DNA of 64,000 bases from Amylibacter sp. SFDW26 (GTDB lineage: Bacteria > Pseudomonadota > Alphaproteobacteria > Rhodobacterales > Rhodobacteraceae), in NCBI RefSeq assembly GCF_009184395.1, contig NZ_WEIC01000002.1, positions 186,001 to 250,000 of the forward strand, in the 5' to 3' direction. The notes beneath the pieces are model-generated. The model saw only the letters and a list, made by a program, of their open reading frames with translations. It was not told the DNA's origin and searched no databases. Positions 41,127 through 49,458 of this stretch are shown here, one piece after another; the stretch's first letter is position 1, and each line of letters opens with the position of its first letter. The translations under genes were made by a program, and so were the position numbers.

Positions 41127-42020
41127 ATGAACATTTTAAATACAATTCGCATCGGTTTTGCATCTGCAACCCTTGCTTTTACAGCTCTGCCAGCAATCGC
41201 AGATGAACTAAAAATCGTAGCCAGCTTTTCCATTCTAGGTGATATGGTGGAACAAGTTGCTGGTGATGCGGCAGAAGTTACAACAATTGTTGGCCCTGAT
41301 GCAGATGCACATGTGTATCAACCTTCTGTTGCAGACGCCCGTGCCGTGGCCGAAGCAGACATCATTTTTGTGAACGGTCTGGGATTTGAAACTTGGTCAG
41401 ATACCCTGATTTCAGAGTCTGGCAGCAAGGCATCAGTCCATGTCGCAACGGATGGCGTAACACCAGTAGAAGTCGAAGGTGAAGTTGACCCACATGCTTG
41501 GAACTCTTTGTTGAACGGTGTTGTATACGTTCAAAACATCACGAATGTTCTGGCTAAAGCGGTTCCTGATCACGCAGATGATTTCAAGGCAAATGCCGAA
41601 GCCTATATCGCAAAGCTAACCGCTCTGGATACTGAGACACGCGCGAAGCTTGCTATTTTGCCAGAAAACCGCCGTACGGTTGTAACAGCGCATGATGCAT
41701 TTGGCTATTTGGCGGATGCATACGGTCTAACATTCCTAGCACCTGTTGGGATTGACACAGAAGCAGAGCCATCCGCGCGTGATTTAGCCGTGTTGATTGA
41801 AAACCTAAAAGAGCAAGGCGCTTCTGCACTGTTTGTTGAAAACATCACAAGCCCTGCGCTTATCAACCAGATTTCAGAAGAAACAGGTATCGAGATCGGT
41901 GGTCGTCTTTACTCTGACGCACTGTCCGAGCGTGGCGGTCCAGCAACCAGCTATTTGGCAATGTTCCAGCACAATTTAGGTGCTTTGATTACAGCGCTTA
42001 ACAAGGCAGATGCCAGCTGA
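41127..42020 (+). CDS. Metal ABC transporter substrate-binding protein (ZnuA/PsaA family)
   Basis: A 297-residue periplasmic protein with signal peptide (FASATLAFTALPAIA). The usual metal-ligand positions are visible: His in DAHVYQPS, His in VDPHAWNS, His in VVTAHDAFGY, and Glu/Asp in the C-terminal domain. The His-rich loop of ZnuA is missing. AGAGGATCC precedes the ATG. Given the riboswitch it may bind Co2+, but zinc or manganese cannot be excluded from sequence. Confidence 0.92.
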   Translation: MNILNTIRIGFASATLAFTALPAIADELKIVASFSILGDMVEQVAGDAAEVTTIVGPDADAHVYQPSVADARAVAEADIIFVNGLGFETWSDTLISESGSKASVHVATDGVTPVEVEGEVDPHAWNSLLNGVVYVQNITNVLAKAVPDHADDFKANAEAYIAKLTALDTETRAKLAILPENRRTVVTAHDAFGYLADAYGLTFLAPVGIDTEAEPSARDLAVLIENLKEQGASALFVENITSPALINQISEETGIEIGGRLYSDALSERGGPATSYLAMFQHNLGALITALNKADAS

Positions 42021-42027
42021 TTTTTTG

Positions 42028-42055
42028 AAGGGAGTGGTTAATCCGCTCCCTTTAT
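42028..42055 (+). terminator. Intrinsic terminator of the metal ABC operon
   Basis: AAGGGAGTGG and CCGCTCCCTT form a 10-bp stem (one G-T) with a 5-base loop, followed by TATTAT. It lies 7 bp after the stop codon of the binding-protein gene. Confidence 0.75.
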
Positions 42056-42095
42056 TATGCGCATCTTTAGAGTTAGCACTTCAAGCTTACGAATA

Positions 42096-42362
42096 CGTAT
42101 TGGATTTTCCCCGCGAAAATCACCTTTCTGCGTACTTACAGATGCATTGATAATTCCAGACCCAAACGTTCTCGTTCAAGCGGTTAATAGATGGGCAGGG
42201 AATAGTATTAAATGACATGCTTGAGAAAATGAAATTCATACGGGTGTTCTTCACAAAATTTCACCAGTGGAATTAAATAAATATGGTTACTTTGTTATCT
42301 ATCCCGATAGCAACAAAGTAACCACAAACCCATGTACTGCAAAATTCCTAGAATGGTTGTAA
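42096..42362 (+). pseudogene. Remnant of a LysR-type (GcvA-like) regulator, C-terminal end
   Basis: One plus-strand frame reads DALIIPDPNVLVQAVNRWAG, then after two in-frame TGA stops (42213, 42222) continues to KYGYFVIYPDSNKV and KFLEWL before TAA at 42360. This resembles the end of a LysR effector domain (the family's GYYLVYP type). The start and DNA-binding part are absent. A 12-bp inverted repeat (GGTTACTTTGTT / AACAAAGTAACC, 42285-42323) falls within it. It is evidently a decaying gene. Confidence 0.55.
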
Positions 42363-42400
42363 CATCTATAAGGTATTAAACGTATCTAAGATCCCGTAAA

Positions 42401-42529
42401 TTATCGACCTTCACTTCCGAACTTAGCGCGCAGCGCATCAGCGATCTCGTCGTCACGCTGCTTAAGATAATCTTTCTCATTCAGGTTTTGCATTAGTTTT
42501 AACACATGTAGTTTTTGCTCTGATGTCAT
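42401..42529 (-). CDS. Small 42-residue protein or fragment of a longer lost gene
   Basis: An ORF starting at ATG 42529, with a charged helical sequence (KLHVLKLMQNLNEKDYLKQ, ending ALRAKFGSEGR). The same frame stays open upstream for about 31 codons with protein-like content (SLRFFAKISLEIV) but no ATG, which suggests a truncated gene. No Shine-Dalgarno sequence is obvious and no family is recognised. Confidence 0.4.
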   Translation of the reverse strand: MTSEQKLHVLKLMQNLNEKDYLKQRDDEIADALRAKFGSEGR

Positions 42530-42691
42530 ATCAATTTCCCGCTCTTGCTTGTTTTTATAGTTAGAATCTTCACCGTCATTTGTGACAATTTCAAGACTTA
42601 TTTTTGCAAAGAATCGTAAAGATCACATTATTTGGGGGTTCTAAGACCACCAAACGATCAAAAAAGGTGCTCATACCCCATAATAAAGGTT

Positions 42692-43429
42692 TTAAATCAT
42701 CTTGATGACGTCTTTTTCAATCGCCAACATATAGCCCTTACGACTGATGTTCTTAATCAACAACTGAGACATCATTTGATTGCCCAAATGATCGCGCAAG
42801 CGTTTAATGCGTGTCGCCCCTGCGGCCTCATCCACGTCCACTTTATTCTTACCGCTGATCATCGCTTCAAGATCAGAGCCAGTGATCACCTCATCATCCA
42901 AACGCGCTTCACAAAGCACTGACAAGGTTTCTAAAATCGATTCAGTCAGCTCGAATTCCATATTATTGATGTAAACAACCCGTTCATCACGGTTAACCAC
43001 AAGGCTGGTAACATGAATGCCTGAACGTTCAATTTCAGTCATCCGCTGGTTCAGCCCATAGTTTGTCATTAAGAAATACAACGCAGAAATCAACAACGCA
43101 GATGACAACACCAGCAACACGAAAATGATAAACCGGTATCCTTGCAAAACTTCTGCAAACGAAGTTCCAGATTGCGCCAAAATTTCCAATAGCTTGGTTT
43201 CATTTGGACTGGTCAGTGCATCGTTTTCCACAAAGATACGTTCAACACGATCGTTAAACATATTCGCATCAGGCAGATTAATAAACAAAACGATAGATGC
43301 GGCCAGTAGCAGCCCAACAATCATCAGACTGCCCCACAATGCAATAGACCGCGGTTTAAAGCGACTGTTCTCAGTATCTAAGGAAGTACGCACCTGCATT
43401 ACCTTGTCTTTGTTTTGCACCATTGGCAT
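42692..43429 (-). CDS. Membrane-anchored winged-helix transcriptional regulator
   Basis: A 245-residue protein with two transmembrane helices (ALWGSLMIVGLLLAASIVLF at about 30-49 and FIIFVLLVLSSALLISALYF at about 100-120) flanking a periplasmic loop. The C-terminal OmpR-like winged helix has FELTESILETLSVLCEA and AAGATRIKRLRDHLG. The DNA-binding domain is C-terminal, the reverse of ToxR. It overlaps the end of the upstream secreted-protein gene by 59 bp. The start is uncertain (43429, 43423 or 43399). Confidence 0.78.
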   Translation of the reverse strand: MPMVQNKDKVMQVRTSLDTENSRFKPRSIALWGSLMIVGLLLAASIVLFINLPDANMFNDRVERIFVENDALTSPNETKLLEILAQSGTSFAEVLQGYRFIIFVLLVLSSALLISALYFLMTNYGLNQRMTEIERSGIHVTSLVVNRDERVVYINNMEFELTESILETLSVLCEARLDDEVITGSDLEAMISGKNKVDVDEAAGATRIKRLRDHLGNQMMSQLLIKNISRKGYMLAIEKDVIKMI

Positions 43430-43676
43430 CCAGTATTGAAAGTATTGTTAACAGAGTCCAACCATTCTTTGCCAATCGCGCCGAAACAACTTGTTGTGCG
43501 CTACTGCGATTGCCACATGCACCGCCTGACAACTGCATCACACCATAATGCAGTTTTAAACCATTTGCGGTTTGCTTTGCCTTATAGTCCACGAAACAGT
43601 CTGCTGCATGACTAGGCGTTGCAACTGCGAATGTTAGGCCAATGGCCACGACGATATTTTTTAATGCGTTTTTCAT
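43371..43676 (-). CDS. Small secreted protein of unknown function
   Basis: About 101 residues with a clear signal peptide (NIVVAIGLTFAVATPSHAA) and a mature part with two cysteines, in AADCFVD and GGACGNR, that could form a disulfide. The C-terminal half is GWTLLTILSILDANG. I start at ATG 43676, as earlier codons lack a better signal. It precedes and overlaps the gene for the membrane-anchored regulator, so the two are probably functionally linked. Confidence 0.7.
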   Translation of the reverse strand: MKNALKNIVVAIGLTFAVATPSHAADCFVDYKAKQTANGLKLHYGVMQLSGGACGNRSSAQQVVSARLAKNGWTLLTILSILDANGAKQRQGNAGAYFLRY

Positions 43677-43868
43677 GATCATTACTTGGGTCATATTGCG
43701 ATGTTATTCAATAACAACCCACATCAAATGCCTCGTTATCCAATAACACGCCGCTGTAATTGCCTAACTTTGCCACTCCCCCCAAATTTATCACAGGCCA
43801 AATGCCAGAGCGCACATAAGGCGCATAAATTGGATCGCAAAAGGCGGTTCGTAAGAAAGGTAAAGAAA

Positions 43869-44312
43869 ATGAAAACATCTCGCTTAATCGCCCTAACAGT
43901 ATCAGGTGCCATCGCATTAACCGCAGTTGCAACACCTGCATCCGCTGCCAGTGATGGTGATCGTCTTGCACAATTCCTATTCGGTGCAGCCGCCATTGGC
44001 GCCATCGCGCATGTCGTGCACAAAGATAAAAAGAAACGCCGCCAACAAGAAGCTGCGCGTCGCCAACACTATGAACCAAAGCCAGTGTACCAAAACCACA
44101 AGCCGCGCCATTGTCTGCGTCAGAAATGGACAAACCACGGTTGGAAAAAATATTACTCGCGTAAATGTTTGAAACAACATGGCTACGGTCAGCAAGCGCG
44201 CCATGATTACAACGACTATCACAGTCACGGCAGCTACCAGCATAGTCATAAGAAGCATTACAAAAAGCATCACCACGGCAACAACCAACATGTGTACCAC
44301 AGTGATAAATAA
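43869..44312 (+). CDS. Secreted histidine-rich protein
   Basis: A 147-residue protein with a signal peptide (LIALTVSGAIALTAVATPASA) and a short hydrophobic stretch near residue 42 (LFGAAAIGAIAHVV). The C-terminal 50 residues are extremely rich in His, Lys and Tyr, with repeated SHG/HKK/HHHG patterns, suggesting metal binding. AAAGGTAAAG precedes ATG 43869; the open frame to 43686 overlaps the neighbouring gene and is not used. It is followed by a strong terminator. Confidence 0.8.
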   Translation: MKTSRLIALTVSGAIALTAVATPASAASDGDRLAQFLFGAAAIGAIAHVVHKDKKKRRQQEAARRQHYEPKPVYQNHKPRHCLRQKWTNHGWKKYYSRKCLKQHGYGQQARHDYNDYHSHGSYQHSHKKHYKKHHHGNNQHVYHSDK

Positions 44313-44338
44313 TTAACGCATAACAAGACCGAGCAGGA

Positions 44339-44370
44339 GGGGCGCCCAAAATGGGCGTCCCGTTTTATTT
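44339..44370 (+). terminator. Terminator of the His-rich protein gene
   Basis: GGGGCGCCC and GGGCGTCCC form a 9-bp stem with a 5-base loop, followed by GTTTTATTTT. It overlaps the 3' end of the convergent hemP gene by a few bases. Confidence 0.85.
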
Positions 44371-44535
44371 TGTCAGGATCAATTTACCCTGGCGCGTAAT
44401 ACGCAATGTATAAATTTTCTCATCCAAATGGATTTTCGCCAATGTGCCCTTTTGTGTCAGGGCTAATGCATCGTGCTCAGGAATAGAGGCTACCTGCTGG
44501 GCATCTTGAATATTCACATTTTGAATTAAAGACAT
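44365..44535 (-). CDS. hemP: Hemin uptake protein HemP
   Basis: A 56-residue protein whose C-terminus, YTLRITRQGKLILTK, is the family signature of HemP/HmuP. These small proteins are needed for heme uptake, in some species as activators of the heme receptor gene. AAGGAG lies 7 bp before ATG 44535. No heme transporter gene lies next to it here, so it is an orphan copy or acts in trans. Confidence 0.87.
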   Translation of the reverse strand: MSLIQNVNIQDAQQVASIPEHDALALTQKGTLAKIHLDEKIYTLRITRQGKLILTK

Positions 44536-44573
44536 AACCGTCTCCTTGTTGATTCTAATCTATGGCTTATTTC

Positions 44574-44588
44574 TGACTATTTTAATCA
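44574..44588 (-). promoter_or_regulatory. Candidate RirA iron box upstream of hemP
   Basis: TGACTATTTTAATCA fits the TGA-N9-TCA pattern described for the iron-Rhodo-box recognised by RirA. It lies 39 bp upstream of the hemP start. The pattern is short and may occur by chance; the gene's role in iron or heme makes it credible. Confidence 0.4.
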
Positions 44589-44662
44589 GGTATGTCAAAC
44601 AGAATAATCATTACTTGCAAAAAGGCACGTGCAACCACCCCCTATGAAGGGTATGAAATCAC

Positions 44663-45295
44663 ATGCCAGATTTTATACGTGAACAAGAATTATTAACCAC
44701 ATTGGGCCCCTTTGCAAAAATCGCAGGGGTCGATGAAGTGGGCCGCGGTCCGTGGTCGGGACCTGTGACTGCTTGCGCCGTAGTTTTAGATCCGAATAAT
44801 ATTCCTGACGGATTAAACGACTCTAAAAAACTGACTGCAAAAAAACGCGAACAGCTTTTTGATGTGATCATGGAAACTGCAGATGTTTCTATAGCTCACG
44901 TATCAGTAGAAGAGATCGACCAAATCAACATCCTACAAGCATCTCTATTAGCGATGGAAAAAGCCGTTTCTGGATTATCCGTCTCCTGCGACTTTGCCCT
45001 AATTGACGGTAACAAGACACCTAAAAATCTAACATGCTCATCTGAAACAATCGTCAAGGGCGATGCCAAATCAGCCAGCATTGCAGCCGCATCAATCATC
45101 GCAAAGGTCACTCGCGATCAATTAATGGTGACTCTTTCGCAACAGTACCCCGGCTATGGGTGGGAAACCAACGCTGGATACGGCACAAAACAGCACCAAG
45201 AGGGACTCGCTACATTAGGTATAACCCCACACCATAGACGTTCTTTCAAACCGATACACAACATCTTGTATGGCGAAAATAAGGCAAGTGATTGA
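44663..45295 (+). CDS. rnhB: Ribonuclease HII
   Basis: A 210-residue enzyme that removes ribonucleotides and RNA from RNA-DNA hybrids. The N-terminal IAGVDEVGRGPWSGPV contains the Asp-Glu of the active site, NDSKKLTAKKRE follows, and the Asp in FALIDGN and KGDAKSASIAAASIIAKV complete the pattern. Length is normal. It lies 84 bp upstream of ccrM on the same strand, a pairing seen in many Rhodobacterales. Confidence 0.96.
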   Translation: MPDFIREQELLTTLGPFAKIAGVDEVGRGPWSGPVTACAVVLDPNNIPDGLNDSKKLTAKKREQLFDVIMETADVSIAHVSVEEIDQINILQASLLAMEKAVSGLSVSCDFALIDGNKTPKNLTCSSETIVKGDAKSASIAAASIIAKVTRDQLMVTLSQQYPGYGWETNAGYGTKQHQEGLATLGITPHHRRSFKPIHNILYGENKASD

Positions 45296-45331
45296 TTCAT
45301 AAAGAAATTGACGCCGAATCCGTAATGAATC
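45294..45331 (+). promoter_or_regulatory. Cluster of three GANTC sites before ccrM
   Basis: GATTC at 45294-45298, GAATC at 45316-45320 and GAATC at 45327-45331 lie between the rnhB stop and the ccrM start. Each is a CcrM target, so the promoter or leader could be methylated by its own product. Confidence 0.6.
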
Positions 45332-45376
45332 ATCTTAGGTCTCAACAACGACGCGAAAAGCGCATTGAGGCAGTAA

Positions 45377-46483
<1,107 letters not shown>

Positions 46484-46512
46484 ATACACAACAAGAAAAC
46501 ACAGTTACCGCC

Positions 46513-46540
46513 GGTATCAAAGCTCCGCCGCTTTGATACC
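46513..46540. repeat. Perfect 11-bp inverted repeat after ccrM
   Basis: GGTATCAAAGC, a 6-base loop TCCGCC, and GCTTTGATACC. There is no T run behind it, so it is not by itself a terminator. It sits 12 bp before the real terminator and could stabilise the 3' end of the ccrM message. Confidence 0.7.
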
Positions 46541-46551
46541 ATGCCTAACTT

Positions 46552-46578
46552 CCCCGTCCCTAGTGACGGGGTTTTTTT
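46552..46578 (+). terminator. Intrinsic terminator of ccrM
   Basis: CCCCGTC, loop CCTAGT, GACGGGG, then seven T. It ends just before the convergent alkB stop codon. Confidence 0.9.
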
Positions 46579-46579
46579 G

Positions 46580-47704
46580 TTATTTGGGCTGTGGATTAAG
46601 CGCTTTGTTATAAGGATGCCAATCTTCTACATCAGGATAATGCTGCGCCCGCCATGCCTTTACGCGGTGGTTCATAACCTTTTTCCAAACAGGCGGTATC
46701 ATCGCTGCGATCGTCATCAATGAATAACTTGCGGGTAGTTGCGGCGCTTCATTTTCATCATAGGTTTGCAACAACGGAAAACGACGATCAGGTTTATAAT
46801 GATGGTCAGAATGACGTTGCAAATTAATCAAGAAATAGTTCGTCACTTTATGCGCTGCGTTCCACGAATGATGCGGCTTCACATGCTCATATTTACCATC
46901 ACCCAAATGGCGGCGTGTTAACCCATAGTGCTCCACATAATTCACCAGTTCCAATTGCCAGATCGCAGTGAATGCTTGCACACAGAACAATCCAACGCCC
47001 ATCCAGCCACCAATGACAAAAGCCAAAGCTAGGAATGAAACCTGCAAAATCGCATACTTCCAAAATGGATTGCTAGGATGATAAACAGGCAAGCCTTTGC
47101 GTGCCAGCATCGCTTTCTCAGCACCCCAAGATGACGTCAAACAGCTGATCAGAACACGTGGAAAGAAACGGTGAAACCCTTCGTTATAGCGGGCAGTCAC
47201 TGGATCACGCGGTGTGGCGACATAACGGTGATGCACCAATAAATGTTCCGAACGAAAGTGCCCGTACAGCGTTAAACACATCAAACCATCACCCATATGG
47301 CGTTCATATTTCGGTTTCTGATGCATCAACTCATGTGCGTAAACAATACCAACACTGCCGCTGACAACACCCACACCAAATAGTAACCACCATGCCTGCG
47401 CACCCGGTAAATTATCTGTCCAACTCACATATGCAATCGCACCAAAGATCAAAACGAATTGCAATGGGAACCAAATGATCGTGATCAAACGGTACCAAAA
47501 CAATTCGCTGTCAGGGGTATTTGGGTCTTTGTTAGACAGCTCATAACCCTCAAAGTGATCAACAATCGCCAAAAACCACCATGTATAGGCAGGAATCATA
47601 ATCAACCACCAACCGCCCAAATAGGCAGCGATCAAAACAACACCAACGATTGTCAGTGAAAGCCAAAAAGGCAAAGCGGCTGTAAAGCTATTGTTTTTCA
47701 TCAA
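46580..47704 (-). CDS. alkB: Alkane 1-monooxygenase (AlkB-type)
   Basis: A 374-residue membrane di-iron hydroxylase. All histidine boxes are visible: HELMHQ (about residue 125), EHLLVHH, LQRHSDHH, plus NYVEHYGL, the AlkB-specific motif. Four or more transmembrane segments surround them. It should oxidise medium-chain alkanes or related chains to alcohols, using rubredoxin as electron donor; no rubredoxin gene lies nearby. It is convergent with ccrM. Confidence 0.9.
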   Translation of the reverse strand: MMKNNSFTAALPFWLSLTIVGVVLIAAYLGGWWLIMIPAYTWWFLAIVDHFEGYELSNKDPNTPDSELFWYRLITIIWFPLQFVLIFGAIAYVSWTDNLPGAQAWWLLFGVGVVSGSVGIVYAHELMHQKPKYERHMGDGLMCLTLYGHFRSEHLLVHHRYVATPRDPVTARYNEGFHRFFPRVLISCLTSSWGAEKAMLARKGLPVYHPSNPFWKYAILQVSFLALAFVIGGWMGVGLFCVQAFTAIWQLELVNYVEHYGLTRRHLGDGKYEHVKPHHSWNAAHKVTNYFLINLQRHSDHHYKPDRRFPLLQTYDENEAPQLPASYSLMTIAAMIPPVWKKVMNHRVKAWRAQHYPDVEDWHPYNKALNPQPK

Positions 47705-47772
47705 CGTTCCTTTGTTGAAACAGAGCTTAGCTCAAGTTCCTATTTAATCAAACATGACGTCACGCCACGTGT

Positions 47773-48831
47773 TCAGACCGTAGGGTTCACCAACTTCCAA
47801 ACCTTACGCATCACAGTCGGCAAATCATTCACATCATAATCTGATGCCGCAATAAATTCACCGACATCTTGATCAAAATCATCAGTCACCACTGCGCATT
47901 GCACAGACAACCGCAGATGAAAATGCGTAAACGTATGTCGCGCCTCTTCGCTTAAAACAGTCCATTCCGCTTCAAACGGCGGCCTCATATCAGGTGCATC
48001 CACAGCCCATTCCGTCCCGGGCCACCCCAGCATACCACCAAGTAAACCCTTATCAGGACGCCGCTCCAACAAAACAGCCCCATCCTTACGGATCGCCACA
48101 TAACAGGTACCAAACCGCGTCGGTTTAACAGCCTTTGGCAGTTTTTTCGGCAACTCCGCCGCCATTCCAGCAGGCCGCGCCTTACACCCTTCCATCCAAG
48201 GGCAAATCCCACAAGCAGGGGATCGCGGCGTACAAATCGTTGCTCCCAGATCCATAATCGCCTGTGAATAATCCCCAAACCGCGCATCGGGCAACATACC
48301 AGCCGCTAAACCGCGCAAGGTTTCCTTACTGGTTGGCAAAGGCTCTTCAATCAAGTGATACCGCGCCATCACGCGTTCCACATTCCCATCCAAAACCGTC
48401 GCTGATTGATCAAACGCAATTGATGCCACAGCCGCCGATGTATATGGCCCTACACCTGGTAATTTCTGTAAACCAACCTCATCCGATGGAAACACGCCGC
48501 CCAATTCATTGGCCACAACACGCGCACATTTCAGCAAATTCCGCGCCCGCGCATAATACCCAAGCCCAGCCCAAGCCGCCATAACATCCGCATCATCCGC
48601 CGCCGCCAAATCCTGCACAGTTGGCCAGCGCTGCGTGAATTTCACAAAATAATCCTTCACAGCCGCAACAGTCGTTTGCTGCAACATAATTTCGGACATC
48701 CACACATGATACGGATCGGGCGCGACACCCGCCAAACGATCCGCAGGAGCCACACGCCAAGGCATTTCGCGTGCATGTTCATCATACCAAGCCAACAAAA
48801 CATCAGCATCTTTTGATCTATTATCACGCAA
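47773..48831 (-). CDS. mutY: A/G-specific adenine glycosylase MutY
   Basis: A 352-residue repair enzyme that removes adenine mispaired with 8-oxoguanine. Seen: MPWR near the N-terminus, WMSEIMLQQTTVAAVKDYF with the catalytic Glu, the helix-hairpin-helix LQKLPGVGPYTSAAV, and the [4Fe-4S] cluster cysteines in CTPRSPACGICPWMEGC. The C-terminal NUDIX-like domain for 8-oxoG recognition is present. The start appears to be TTG 48831 with AGGGCG upstream, as no ATG or GTG is available in frame. It complements mutM at 3885-4760. Confidence 0.95.
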   Translation of the reverse strand: MRDNRSKDADVLLAWYDEHAREMPWRVAPADRLAGVAPDPYHVWMSEIMLQQTTVAAVKDYFVKFTQRWPTVQDLAAADDADVMAAWAGLGYYARARNLLKCARVVANELGGVFPSDEVGLQKLPGVGPYTSAAVASIAFDQSATVLDGNVERVMARYHLIEEPLPTSKETLRGLAAGMLPDARFGDYSQAIMDLGATICTPRSPACGICPWMEGCKARPAGMAAELPKKLPKAVKPTRFGTCYVAIRKDGAVLLERRPDKGLLGGMLGWPGTEWAVDAPDMRPPFEAEWTVLSEEARHTFTHFHLRLSVQCAVVTDDFDQDVGEFIAASDYDVNDLPTVMRKVWKLVNPTV

Positions 48832-48905
48832 GTTTTATCGCCCTATTCGCTTTTAATTGCTGGAATTATACCTATCTCTGCGTAAGATAGTCTGAATTCA
48901 GAATT

Positions 48906-49448
48906 ATGGAAGCTATGGTACGACCTGCAACACATAAAAAACCAAATGGCTACAAACCCATGCGCGGCAAGCGTGGGTTTATAAGCACGGGTAGTGTGTT
49001 GAACAAACAGATTCGCAAAGCCACAGAAAAGCGCGGTTTCGTTGAAACACGGCTTTTAACCCATTGGGACGAGTTTGTAGGCGAAACAATTGCCAAAATC
49101 GCAAAACCCGTCAAAGTTGGCTATGCCCGCGATGGATTTGGCGCAACACTTACAATCCTAACCACAGGCGCAAACGCCCCAATGCTACAAATGCAAATTC
49201 CAAACATCTTGGAACGTGTAAACGCCTGCTATGGCTATTCTGCCATCAGCAAAATTAAAATTACACAAACATCACCTACTGGTTTTAGCGAAAGTCAAAA
49301 AGAGTTCGAGCAACCGCAACCAGCGAAAACACTCTCACCTGAAGCGGTCCGACAAGTTGACACGACCGTAGAAAATGTATCCAACCAAAGTCTAAAAGAT
49401 GCGCTTACCCAATTGGGTAAAAACATCAAACAGAAAAACAATAAGTAA
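48906..49448 (+). CDS. dciA: DUF721/DciA-family protein, replicative helicase operator
   Basis: A 180-residue basic protein. The DUF721 core covers about 30-115, with LTHWDEFVGETIAKI (the W-xxxVG motif of DciA), followed by TLTILTTGANAPMLQMQ and ILERVNACYGYSAISKIKI. DciA loads or operates the DnaB helicase in bacteria that lack DnaC. It is divergent from mutY across 75 bp, which hold a 12-bp palindrome TCTGAATTCAGA (48891-48902), and is followed by the DsbA-like gene. Confidence 0.85.
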   Translation: MEAMVRPATHKKPNGYKPMRGKRGFISTGSVLNKQIRKATEKRGFVETRLLTHWDEFVGETIAKIAKPVKVGYARDGFGATLTILTTGANAPMLQMQIPNILERVNACYGYSAISKIKITQTSPTGFSESQKEFEQPQPAKTLSPEAVRQVDTTVENVSNQSLKDALTQLGKNIKQKNNK

Positions 49449-49458
49449 AGGCAGCACA

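Noticed and set aside
42285-42323. A standalone regulatory hairpin
   Set aside because: The 12-bp inverted repeat is striking but falls inside codons of the LysR remnant (GYFVIYPDSNKV) and has no T run, so it may be chance within decayed coding DNA.
43686-43868. An N-terminal extension of the His-rich protein
   Set aside because: The open frame continues upstream but lacks protein character, runs toward the divergent gene, and would bury a perfect signal peptide. ATG 43869 with a ribosome-binding site is the better start.
44365-44535. Noncoding spacer between the His-rich protein gene and rnhB
   Set aside because: It first looked empty, but the minus strand encodes a full HemP with ribosome-binding site, so it is listed as a gene.
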